Assembly: GCF_001439915.1 (NCBI RefSeq)
Contig: NZ_LMBW01000001.1
Span: 668,628-727,879, forward strand
Length of the DNA: 59,252 nt
Origin: Fredinandcohnia humi
Lineage (GTDB): Bacteria > Bacillota > Bacilli > Bacillales > Bacillaceae_L
Reading direction: 5' to 3'
How positions within the stretch are numbered: position 1 is the stretch's first letter; the number at the start of each line of letters is the position of its first letter. Below, one piece after another: positions 35,988 through 43,694 of this stretch. The position numbers and the translations under genes are program-made. The notes beneath the pieces were generated by a model. That model ran no database searches and was not told the DNA's origin. It saw only the letters and a list, made by a program, of their open reading frames with translations.

Positions 35988-36794
35988 TTACAACATACTT
36001 TCGAACGACTCCTGCACAATTCGCTCCGGATGAGAATAGACATTAAGCTTGCCACCGCGAATGAAACCAACTGCAGTAATATTGAGTTCCTCCGCCATTT
36101 TGATCGCTAAATCAGTAGGCGCTGATTTTGATAACACAATGCCAACACCAATTTTTGCGGCTTTTAACAAGACCTCTGAAGAAATTCTTCCGCTAAACAC
36201 AATAACCTTATCCCGAACTGGAATTTTATTATTTATGCAATATCCGTATATTTTATCAAGGGCATTATGTCTTCCAATATCGGTTCGGTTCACAATCATT
36301 TCGTTTGGCGTACAAAGTGCAGCATTGTGCACACCGCCCGTATCTTTAAAGACAACGCTATTTTGCTGCATTTCATTCATCAAGCTGATGCATTCTTCCG
36401 GCGTAAGGGTAATAGTTGCTGTTGATGTTTTGGCCGTTTTTGCATCATTCACAAAGTAGAATTGTCTGCTCTTTCCACAGCAGGAGCCAATAAAACGCCT
36501 AGAATAATATTCCTGACTTGTTGTCACTTGAGTAGTCGTGTCAACATATGCATAGCCCTGACCTTCATCAATATGAATACTTTTTATTTCGTCTCGAAAA
36601 CGGATTACACCTTCTGAAGCTAAAAAGCCAATCACAAGTTCATCGAGCTCTGAAGGGGTACAAACCATTGTCGCGAATTCTTGCTGATTTAAGATAATGG
36701 TCAAAGGAAATTCAGTGACGATTTGATCTTCGTCATCAATTAATTGACCATCTTCAAATTTGATAATACCTTTTCTTACAGTAATAGAATCCAC
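35988..36794 (-). CDS. fdhD: Formate dehydrogenase accessory sulfurtransferase
   Basis: Delivers sulfur to the bis-MGD molybdenum cofactor so that formate-dehydrogenase-type enzymes become active. 268 residues; the swinging loop cysteines are C105-C106 in GSCCGKSR (the Firmicute form of the CxxC in E. coli). TGGVHNAALC and NRTDIGRHNALDKIYGYC are core motifs. It is divergent from the formate/oxalate genes and only about 2.5 kb from its likely client at 39292, which supports the module. Confidence 0.94.
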   Translation of the reverse strand: MDSITVRKGIIKFEDGQLIDDEDQIVTEFPLTIILNQQEFATMVCTPSELDELVIGFLASEGVIRFRDEIKSIHIDEGQGYAYVDTTTQVTTSQEYYSRRFIGSCCGKSRQFYFVNDAKTAKTSTATITLTPEECISLMNEMQQNSVVFKDTGGVHNAALCTPNEMIVNRTDIGRHNALDKIYGYCINNKIPVRDKVIVFSGRISSEVLLKAAKIGVGIVLSKSAPTDLAIKMAEELNITAVGFIRGGKLNVYSHPERIVQESFESML

Positions 36795-37201
36795 TATCTA
36801 TCCACCTCGCTTTCCATTCAAACTTAGCATTCATGCAAATCCCTAATTGATTACTAATATATAATCATACTTTTTTTGGAAGTACAACCATGAAATTTTT
36901 CACAACTCGAAATAATTTCACAAATATCTATTGTATTATTTTGCTAGTTTTGATACTATCGTAACAAATAGTTCACAATATCGACACAGTTTTGTCACAG
37001 GATAGCGAACCTGTCTCTGCTGCAAAAGGTGGGATATTGGAAACGATTACTGTTAATTTTGTAGTAGCGAACCTGCTGTGGAAATTAACCGTCATCATCC
37101 TGTTTATGCTTATTCAAGCATAGGGCTGCTGACGGTTTTTTATTTTTATTAAGGGATGCTGCAAAATGAACATCACTACTTCAAAATTAAGGAGAGATGA
37201 A
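36795..37201. promoter_or_regulatory. Divergent region fdhD/OFA with tandem structured leader motif
   Basis: Two 38-nt units: 36990-37027 with outer stem TTTTG/CAAAA, and 37052-37089 with outer stem GTTAATTT/AAATTAAC. Both have TAGCGAACCTG with the core starting at offset 13, identical in the two units (62 bases apart). Unit 1 also has ACAGG/CCTGT around the core. The second unit's 3' arm shares AAC (37087-37089) with the 5' arm of the terminator at 37087-37137. The same motif occurs once at 39089-39128 before the FdhF-like gene. No promoter was assigned with confidence. Confidence 0.7.
37087..37143 (+). terminator. Leader terminator before the OFA transporter gene
   Basis: AACCGTCA (37087-37094) pairs with TGACGGTT (37130-37137); an inner TATGCTT/AAGCATA stem extends it; TTTTTTATTTTTATT follows. 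It stands 59 bases before the gene's start codon, in attenuator position. Confidence 0.85.
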
Positions 37202-38464
37202 ATGGAAAAGACGAAAAATCGTTGGCTGATTGCAGCCTCGGCCGTTGGAATTCACTTATCAATCGGTTCTGTATATGCTTGGAGTGTATTTACAAAGCCA
37301 CTTCAAACACAATTTGGATGGGATTTAACCGACATCAGCATGACCTTTAGTATCGCGATTCTTTTCTTAGGATTATCTGCAGCCTTCCTAGGGCATTTTG
37401 TTGAAAAATACGGTCCTCGTGCATCTGGTATTCTTGCGGCCATTTTCTTTGGAGTAGGGATTACAGGTTCAGGGCTTGCAATCAACTTAGAATCACTGCC
37501 ATTATTATATTTATTCTATGGCGCATTAGGTGGAATTGGTCTAGGCGTTGGATACATTGCTCCAGTTTCTACACTTGTAAAATGGTTTCCGGATAGACGT
37601 GGGATGGCGACGGGACTTGCCATCATGGGATTTGGGTTTGCTGCCTTAATCAGTAGTCCAATTATGCAAAAACTGATTGTTTCCGTTGGGATTGCAAATA
37701 CCTTTTATATTCTAGGAATTTCTTATTTTATTATTATGATATTAGCGTCTTTATATCTTGAGCCACCAAAAGCAGGCTGGTTACCAGCAGGTTTTAAAGA
37801 TAAGGTTTCTTCCGGGGCTGCAAAAGTAAAACAGGATTTAGCCCAATTAACAGCGAATCAAGCAGTAAAGACAAAACGTTTTTATTATTTATGGCTCATG
37901 CTTTTTATAAATGTTACGTGTGGAATTGCAATCATCTCTGCTGCTTCTCCACTTGCACAAGAAAGCGTCGGCTTAAGTCCAGTTGCAGCTGCAGCATTAG
38001 TGGGAGTTTTAGGTGCATTTAACGGCCTTGGACGTATTGGATGGGCGTCAGTGTCTGATTACTTAGGGAGACCAAATACATATACAGTATTTTTTATCAT
38101 TCAAGTAATCGCGTTCCCATTACTACCGCATGTATCGAATCCATTGTTGTTCCAGGTATTACTTGCACTAATTTACACATGTTATGGTGGTGGGTTCGCT
38201 GCAATTCCAGCTTACATTGGGGACTTGTTTGGAACAAAACAGCTTGGTGCAATCCACGGTTATATTTTAACAGCATGGGCAGCTGCAGGTCTTGCAGGTC
38301 CTATGTTCGCATCCTGGATTCGAGACACAACAGGAAGTTATACACAAAGCCTGACAGTATTTACTGCACTCTTTGCAGTCGCATTGGCGGTTTCACTGCT
38401 GATCCGTTTGGATATTAAGAAACTTCGAAAGCAACAATCTGAAGGTGCTGAGCTTGCCAGTTGA
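37202..38464 (+). CDS. OFA family MFS transporter (oxalate/formate antiporter-like)
   Basis: 420 residues with 12 membrane helices. ATG 37202 has AAGGAGAG at the right distance; ATG 37166 (12 codons earlier) is an alternative with a weaker site. The OFA signature is clear: GIHLSIGSVYAWSVFTKPL near the N terminus, then ALGGIGLGVGYIAPVSTLVKWFPDRRGMATGLAIMGFG, the subfamily hallmark. Known members exchange oxalate for formate or carry formate or other monocarboxylates. Its neighbours (fdhD, FdhF-like) point to formate. It ends before a hairpin at 38491-38523. Confidence 0.9.
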   Translation: MEKTKNRWLIAASAVGIHLSIGSVYAWSVFTKPLQTQFGWDLTDISMTFSIAILFLGLSAAFLGHFVEKYGPRASGILAAIFFGVGITGSGLAINLESLPLLYLFYGALGGIGLGVGYIAPVSTLVKWFPDRRGMATGLAIMGFGFAALISSPIMQKLIVSVGIANTFYILGISYFIIMILASLYLEPPKAGWLPAGFKDKVSSGAAKVKQDLAQLTANQAVKTKRFYYLWLMLFINVTCGIAIISAASPLAQESVGLSPVAAAALVGVLGAFNGLGRIGWASVSDYLGRPNTYTVFFIIQVIAFPLLPHVSNPLLFQVLLALIYTCYGGGFAAIPAYIGDLFGTKQLGAIHGYILTAWAAAGLAGPMFASWIRDTTGSYTQSLTVFTALFAVALAVSLLIRLDIKKLRKQQSEGAELAS

Positions 38465-38521
38465 CATTCATTGGTAATCTTGATTAACTTAATTCAGTAG
38501 GGTTGAAACCCCACTGAATTA

Positions 38522-38677
38522 AGTTAAAGCCTCCGGCGGATGCCACAGATTTTCAAAGGAAACTTTTCGAGCATAAGATCAAAGACTAAGAGCGCCACAT
38601 CCTGTGGCAACGTCTTTGTGACCCACATCACGCGGGCCTAAAAAATCTGGGCGCAAATACGCCAAGGCGCATTTGAT
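38522..38677 (+). repeat. Interspersed repeat family 1, copy R2
   Basis: Near-identical to R1 at 2841-2996. Directly upstream, CTTAATTCAGT..GGG and CCC..ACTGAATTAAG (38488-38523) form a strong hairpin that serves as the OFA terminator-like stem. Fills the gap before the DUF2294 gene. Confidence 0.9.
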
Positions 38678-38717
38678 CTTGATGTTAATGAAGTTACTAG
38701 TAAGAGGGTAGACAAGA

Positions 38718-39077
38718 ATGAATAAGTACGAAGCCGAGTTTAGCAATCTAGTAAGGTCTTTTCGGAAGAAACATATGGGTAAAGGACCTAGTAAAATCAC
38801 AACAACCTTTTGTAAAAATTGGGCCATTTGCGAGATGAAAGGAAATCTATCTCCAGTGGAAAAATTTATTGCCGGTGCGGATGAGGGAAAACAAATGCTT
38901 CGTGCGGCAAGAACAGAAATGGTAAAAGAAATGTATCGAAAAAACAAGCCAGTTGAAATGGAAGAATTTTTAGGTTCAAACCTGGTAGATTTATTTGTTG
39001 ATATTGATATTGATCGAGACTTTGGAATGTCAGTCTTTGTATTTGATCAAGACCTAGAAAAAAAGTTTAATTCATAA
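38718..39077 (+). CDS. DUF2294 (MpsC-like) protein
   Basis: 119 residues; ATG after GAGGGTAGACAAG (modest site). The pattern EFSNLVRSFRKKHMGKGPSKITTTF, then EKFIAGADEGKQMLRAARTEMVKEM, matches Pfam PF10057 (formerly DUF2294, now called MpsC after a proposed Na+-translocating membrane-potential system). The protein is soluble; no MpsA/MpsB partners are near. Its place between the OFA transporter and FdhF-like genes is typical of formate clusters in Bacillaceae by my recollection; the role is unknown. Confidence 0.8.
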   Translation: MNKYEAEFSNLVRSFRKKHMGKGPSKITTTFCKNWAICEMKGNLSPVEKFIAGADEGKQMLRAARTEMVKEMYRKNKPVEMEEFLGSNLVDLFVDIDIDRDFGMSVFVFDQDLEKKFNS

Positions 39078-39088
39078 TAACCATACAC

Positions 39089-39128
39089 TGGTTTGGCACT
39101 TGGTAGCGACCCTGCTAAAGACTAACCA
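39089..39128 (+). promoter_or_regulatory. Single copy of the formate-module leader motif
   Basis: 40 nt: outer stem TGGTT (39089-39093) with AACCA (39124-39128), core GGTAGCGACCCTGCT (39102-39116). The whole 3' arm AACCA is also the start of the terminator's 5' arm (39124-39132), so the two structures exclude each other. Confidence 0.65.
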
Positions 39129-39175
39129 CCGTTTCATTTTTCTAACATCCTAGAATTATGTACGGTGGTTTTTTC
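39124..39175 (+). terminator. Leader terminator before the FdhF-like gene
   Basis: AACCACCGT (39124-39132) pairs perfectly with ACGGTGGTT (39162-39170), followed by TTTTTCT. It stands about 120 bases before the gene and is not preceded by a nearby stop codon of the same length scale, so attenuation is plausible; it may also end the DUF2294 transcript. Confidence 0.85.
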
Positions 39176-39291
39176 TATAATCATAGAATTTAGAAGGAAA
39201 AAGCAGTTTGATTACCGAAAGCAAAGTTAATATATGTTGACTTTAACCATAAACATAATAGTAACGTAAAAAAGAAGAGGGGGATTAAATC

Positions 39292-41655
39292 ATGGGAGAA
39301 ACAAAACATCAGGGACCAATTAAATCAACGAAAATGCCACAACCAAAGCACTGGGTCAGTCCGATTCCCTTTGGTTTAGGAAAGGTGAAGCCAAAGCATA
39401 TTCGCGACACGATGAAAATCGCTTGGGAAAATAAGGACAATATCGGATATGCAACTCGAATTTTAACACAGGGTGTTTGTGACGGCTGTGCCCTAGGAGT
39501 TTCTGGTCTTTATGATCAAACATTGAAGGGACCTCATATGTGTACAACCCGTCTCAATGTGCTTCGTCTAAGTACAATGCCAGCTATTAATTCGGAGATT
39601 CTCCACTCAGATATTGATGAACTAAGAAAATATGATAGCACTGAACTGCGAAAGCTTGGTAGAATTCCGTATCCAATGATTCGCCGAAAAGGCGAAAGAA
39701 AGTTCTCTAAGATATCTTGGGACGAAGCAATGGATCTGATTGCAAATAAAATGAAGAAGCTAGACCCGAAGCAATATGCCTTTTATCTAACATCACGTGG
39801 AATTACGAATGAATCGTATTATGTGGCTGCCAAGGTTTCGCGTTTCTTAGGAACGAACCATATTGATAACGCTTCACGTATTTGCCACTCGCCAAGTAAA
39901 ACAGCAATGAAGCGTTCGATTGGTGTAGGAGCTTCAACTGCCAATTATCAGGATTGGTTTGGAGCAGATGTTTTAGTATTTTGGGGAAGTGTGGCCTCAA
40001 ACAGTTCACCCGTTTCAACAAAATACATGCTTGAAGCAAAAAAGCGCGGTACAAAGATTATTGTGATTAACCCGCATCGGGAACCGGCAATGGATAAATA
40101 TTGGATTCCTTCAAATATGGAATCCGCACTATTTGGAACTAAGATTGCGGACGATTTTTATCAAGTGAACATCGGCGGAGACATTGCCTTCATGTTCGGA
40201 ATCATGAAGCATTGGTTTGATATGGAGGAAAAACAGCAAGGTTCCGCAATCAACCATACATTCGTGAAAGAACATGTAAATGGGTACGAAGAATTAAAAG
40301 CACATGCGAAGGCGCAAAACTGGGATGAGATTGAGAAATCATCTGGTGTGTCAAAAGAAAGAATCATCGAGTTAGCGCAAGCTTTAGCAAAGAGTAAAAA
40401 TGCGGTGTACGCATGGGCTATGGGCCTAACAATGCATTCATTTGCAACCGATAATATCTCACAGGTAGCAAACCTTGCCTTACTGCGGGGACATCTAGGG
40501 CGCAAACAAAACGGTTTAATGCCATTCCGTGGTCACTCGTCTGTGCAGGGTTCAGGTGAAATGGGAGCAGACCCATTTGTTCTGCCTGGCGGGGAGTTTG
40601 ATGAAAAGAATATCAAGCGCCTTGAAGAGGTTTGGGGCTTTGAAATTGAAAAATGGCAGGGGGATATTGTCGGGGTTACCCTTGAAAATATCGTACTTCC
40701 AGACGACAATGAGCGAAAGGTAAAGCTTTATTATATGTCCGGCGGGAATTTCCTAGAAACAATGCCAGACCCAGATTTCATCGAAAAAGCATTGTCAGAA
40801 CTCGATATTCGTGTCCATCAAGACATTATTTTAAACACATCAACACTTGTCGATGCAAAGGAAGCCGTGATTGTGTTACCTGCGAAAACGCGTTATGAGC
40901 AAGAGGGTGGAGGTACTTCGACATCTACGGAGCGTATGGTTTATTTTTCACCTGTAATTGATGGAAATAAAAACGAAATTGCTGAAGCACGTGCTGAATG
41001 GAAAATTTATATTGACTTAGCAAAACGGGTAAAGCCTGAAACAGCGCATTTAATTGATTTTAAGAACGGGCAAGAAATCCGCGATGAGATTGCGATTGCC
41101 AATCCAAACTACAATGGAATTCAACATCTTAAGAATAAAGGGGATGTGTTCCAATGGGGTGGAGCATGGCTATGTGAAGGTGGAGTGTGTCCGACTCCAG
41201 ACGGAAGAGGAAGCTTAATTCCAGTTGAAATTCCTGACTTCGGTAAAAAAGAAGAGCAATTCGTGTTAACAACTCGCCGCGGGAAGCAATTCAACTCGAT
41301 GATTTATAAAGAGGTCGATCCATTTAATGGAGCAGACCGCTATGACGTATTAATTAATCCTCAGGATGCCAAGGATCTAAGTGTGGCAGAGGGTGATGCT
41401 ATTGTTGTTCACAATGGATTTGGAGTTTTCCAAGGAAAAGCAAAATTTGCGGACATCGCTAGTAAAAATCTCGGTGTATTTTTCCCGGAGGGTAACTTCC
41501 TATTACCTAAAGGTCGCTATGAAAAATATGCAGGAATCCCTGATTACAACATCGCGGTATACGTTGAGAAAGCAGAACGTTTCAATGCTCGTAAAGACAC
41601 GGAATACCAAGAAAAAGAGATTGAGGATGATTTAGACATTAATCCTCCAGCATGA
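39292..41655 (+). CDS. FdhF/YdeP family molybdopterin oxidoreductase
   Basis: 787-residue bis-MGD enzyme of the formate-dehydrogenase-like YdeP branch. N-terminal cysteines C63, C66 (VCDGC) and C84 (HMC) replace the usual four-Cys Fe-S motif, as in this branch. C198 in SRICHSPSKTA, followed by His, is the likely Mo ligand. The C-terminal MGD-binding domain starts about residue 655 (FVLTTRRGKQFNSM). ATG after AAGAGGGGGATT. Client of FdhD. It may oxidise formate, but YdeP-type enzymes have no firmly known reaction. No NAD or quinone-linked partner subunit is present. Confidence 0.88.
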   Translation: MGETKHQGPIKSTKMPQPKHWVSPIPFGLGKVKPKHIRDTMKIAWENKDNIGYATRILTQGVCDGCALGVSGLYDQTLKGPHMCTTRLNVLRLSTMPAINSEILHSDIDELRKYDSTELRKLGRIPYPMIRRKGERKFSKISWDEAMDLIANKMKKLDPKQYAFYLTSRGITNESYYVAAKVSRFLGTNHIDNASRICHSPSKTAMKRSIGVGASTANYQDWFGADVLVFWGSVASNSSPVSTKYMLEAKKRGTKIIVINPHREPAMDKYWIPSNMESALFGTKIADDFYQVNIGGDIAFMFGIMKHWFDMEEKQQGSAINHTFVKEHVNGYEELKAHAKAQNWDEIEKSSGVSKERIIELAQALAKSKNAVYAWAMGLTMHSFATDNISQVANLALLRGHLGRKQNGLMPFRGHSSVQGSGEMGADPFVLPGGEFDEKNIKRLEEVWGFEIEKWQGDIVGVTLENIVLPDDNERKVKLYYMSGGNFLETMPDPDFIEKALSELDIRVHQDIILNTSTLVDAKEAVIVLPAKTRYEQEGGGTSTSTERMVYFSPVIDGNKNEIAEARAEWKIYIDLAKRVKPETAHLIDFKNGQEIRDEIAIANPNYNGIQHLKNKGDVFQWGGAWLCEGGVCPTPDGRGSLIPVEIPDFGKKEEQFVLTTRRGKQFNSMIYKEVDPFNGADRYDVLINPQDAKDLSVAEGDAIVVHNGFGVFQGKAKFADIASKNLGVFFPEGNFLLPKGRYEKYAGIPDYNIAVYVEKAERFNARKDTEYQEKEIEDDLDINPPA

Positions 41656-41780
41656 GGAGAAAAGCGGAAGGCGCCCGCATATCGGCGACAAGCACGAGAA
41701 AAGCGCTGACAGAAGGCGCCCTTTGCTTTCTGAAGCGATTGGCTTGTGACCTCGAGCCGATGGCGCCTGAAGCTAGACAT
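41656..41780 (+). repeat. Interspersed repeat family 2, copy a
   Basis: Begins GAGAAAAGCGGAAGGCGCCC and ends GCCTGAAGCTAGACATCAA, the ends that mark this family in the other copies at 47650 and 55643 (the latter inverted). GGCGCC and GACAAGCAC motifs recur inside. Confidence 0.8.
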
Positions 41781-41785
41781 CAATT

Positions 41786-41818
41786 AAATGCCCCCAAACT
41801 TAATTTTGGGGCATTTTT
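41786..41818 (+). terminator. Terminator after the FdhF-like gene
   Basis: AAATGCCCC (41787-41795) pairs with GGGGCATTT (41808-41816), followed by TTATG. It lies beyond repeat copy a. Confidence 0.8.
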
Positions 41819-41871
41819 ATGGGCAAAAATGGGAACTGATAAGACTATCTGATTCATAGAGGTGTTTACAA

Positions 41872-42294
41872 TTGCTTTCATTTCGTGGAGATGCTCATAA
41901 AATATATCTAAAATTAAAAAATAATGCGCGAAAGGACCGAACCTTCAAACATTTGAAGGATATGGAAGAAGTGCGTAAAATCCAGCACTTTTACCAAGGG
42001 ATTGACTCGCAAACCTTAAAAATCATTTATTACCGGATGTTAAAGGAAAAAAGTGGTTCTGGCATCATACCCATCTTAATCACAGCCATTCCGTGGTTTT
42101 TGTTCCTTTTTACAAACCAATTACAAAAATTCCTGTTTGGAAATGGCGGCCTTTATTTGGTACTCTTCACCATTATTTATTTTTTCCTGCTTTTTTTCAC
42201 AGTCATCTTACACTTCCGGGAAAAAGCGTGGGCATCATTCCATATTCAAATGATTTGCGACATTTTGGAGGAACGAAAAGAAGCCCGGAAATGA
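41872..42294 (+). CDS. Small membrane protein with two transmembrane segments, unknown
   Basis: 140 residues from TTG 41872 (AGAGGTG upstream). A basic N-terminal cytoplasmic part (about 1-65) is followed by two hydrophobic segments (about 66-80 and 91-113) and an amphipathic tail ending EERKEARK. I do not recognise the family. Converges with the YeiH-like gene, with only 15 bases between stops. Confidence 0.6.
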   Translation: MLSFRGDAHKIYLKLKNNARKDRTFKHLKDMEEVRKIQHFYQGIDSQTLKIIYYRMLKEKSGSGIIPILITAIPWFLFLFTNQLQKFLFGNGGLYLVLFTIIYFFLLFFTVILHFREKAWASFHIQMICDILEERKEARK

Positions 42295-42309
42295 GTTCCC
42301 AACTTCTTC

Positions 42310-43380
42310 TTAATACAGTAGAAGGATGATGGTTAAGGTTAACAGTCCCATCATGACAGATGAAATTAATCCCACAAATAAAGGGCGTAGACCAACAGAT
42401 TTTATCTTTTTAAAATCTGTACCAAGTCCAACGCTTGCCATGACCATGAGGATTAAGAATTTCGCCACTCCGTCCGTTACACTCGTAAGTGAGGGTGGAA
42501 GTGAGAAAATCGTATTCACTGCAACGGCACCAGCGAAAAACAAAATAAAGGTTGGAAATACCTTGCTAAGTTTCACCTTGTTTGTTGCGTTCCCTTTTGA
42601 TTTCAATGAAATAAAGATTGACAGAATCAGAGTCACAGGAACAAGCATAAGTGTTCGAATTAATTTGATCACAACAGATGTATCTCCGGCGGCACTGCTA
42701 TAGCTATACCCCGCAGCAACAACTGATGAAGTATCATGTATCGCAACACCTGACCACAATCCAAAAATATGGTCCGGCATCGAAAAAAGTTGTCCTATAA
42801 GAGGGTAGAATAATACTGCCAACACATTAAAAGCAAAGATTGTATTAATCGCATAAGCTGTTTCTTCCTCTTTTGCACGAACAATTGGGCTTGATGTCAC
42901 AATCGCGGTTGCCCCGCAAATCGCGGTCCCAAGTGAAACGAGCAGGGGAATATTTCCCTCCAGCTTAAACAGCTTGGCCAGAACAAATGTAAACAGAATT
43001 CCGGCTAAAACCGCGACGATTACTAAAAGGATCGCCTCATATCCAAGCTGAAAAATACTGACATAACTAAGGCCGAAACCAAGAAGAATAATTGCCGTTT
43101 TCAGTAAAGTCTTTAATGTATAGGTGATCCCTTCTGTAAAACTAGCGGGTATATGTAAAAAGTTTCGGACTAGAATGCCGATGATAATGGCAATTACAGC
43201 CCCGCCGATTAATGGGAAATCCCTCCCTAAAGAGTTAGCCAAAACACCGATAATAAAAACAAGAGCCACACCAGGCAGTTTATTTCGAAAGGAAAGTGAA
43301 TGATCGAATAAGAAAGATTTTTTTTGATAAGATTGTGATACTTGCAGATTTGCATTCCCCACGTGCTTCATCCTCAACAT
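42310..43380 (-). CDS. YeiH/UPF0324 family putative sulfate exporter
   Basis: 356 residues, about ten membrane helices. Family stretches: NSLGRDFPLIGGAVIAIIIGILVRN, AIILLGFGLSYVSI, SLGTAICGATAIVTSSPIVRAKEEETAYAINTIFAFN (the hallmark), and LWSGVAIHDTSSVVAAG. The substrate is unproven; 'sulfate exporter' is the database name. The start is uncertain: ATG 43380 and ATG 43371 both lack a strong ribosome site. Confidence 0.88.
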   Translation of the reverse strand: MLRMKHVGNANLQVSQSYQKKSFLFDHSLSFRNKLPGVALVFIIGVLANSLGRDFPLIGGAVIAIIIGILVRNFLHIPASFTEGITYTLKTLLKTAIILLGFGLSYVSIFQLGYEAILLVIVAVLAGILFTFVLAKLFKLEGNIPLLVSLGTAICGATAIVTSSPIVRAKEEETAYAINTIFAFNVLAVLFYPLIGQLFSMPDHIFGLWSGVAIHDTSSVVAAGYSYSSAAGDTSVVIKLIRTLMLVPVTLILSIFISLKSKGNATNKVKLSKVFPTFILFFAGAVAVNTIFSLPPSLTSVTDGVAKFLILMVMASVGLGTDFKKIKSVGLRPLFVGLISSVMMGLLTLTIILLLY

Positions 43381-43460
43381 AATTTTTTAATTTTATAGTA
43401 CCACAGGGGGGATACCCTTCCCACCTTTATCTTCTTCCTTTATAATTAACTTATCTATCG

Positions 43461-43527
43461 ATCAAAGACTAAGAACGCTCGCAAACCGAATGGCATGTCT
43501 TTTGTGACCCACATCGTATGGACCAAA
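43461..43527 (+). repeat. Interspersed repeat family 1, degenerate copy R5
   Basis: Only the middle is left: ATCAAAGACTAAGAACGC, then TGTCTTTTGTGACCCACATC and GGACC. The CCACATCCTGTGG hairpin has decayed. It lies in the gap between the YeiH-like gene and recQ. Confidence 0.75.
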
Positions 43528-43532
43528 AAAAG

Positions 43533-43554
43533 AGGAAGTGATTTCTCACTTCCT
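43533..43554 (-). terminator. Hairpin with T-run on the strand opposite to recQ
   Basis: AGGAAGTGA (43533-43541) and TCACTTCCT (43546-43554). On the minus strand it is followed by CTTTTTTTGG, so it would stop antisense transcription arriving from recQ. The rest of the 310-bp gap holds R5 and no gene. Confidence 0.55.
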
Positions 43555-43694
43555 AACACGAACAGATAAAGAATAAGGAGCTAACACCACACTGTATAGT
43601 ATGCAAAAAGTAATGCGGACATGTGGGGTAGTACACTGCGTCAAACGCACATTTTTTATCAAAATAAGTAAAATAATTCAAAAAGGTGTTTTTT

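Noticed and set aside
36795-36990. Sigma-54 promoter at the OFA and FdhF-like leaders (TGGCAC)
   Set aside because: TGGCAC at 39094-39099 has no TTGC at the right spacing, and the OFA leader has no counterpart.
39089-39130. preQ1 riboswitch (TAGC..ACCCT..CTAA text)
   Set aside because: The TAGCGACCCTGCT core lacks the loop order and the A-rich tail of preQ1-I, and the neighbours are not queuosine genes.
41652-41852. Short plus-strand frame after the FdhF-like gene
   Set aside because: Lies in repeat family 2 and has no ribosome site.
43533-43554. Terminator of a gene on the minus strand upstream of recQ
   Set aside because: No minus-strand gene exists there; kept only as a hairpin of unclear use.
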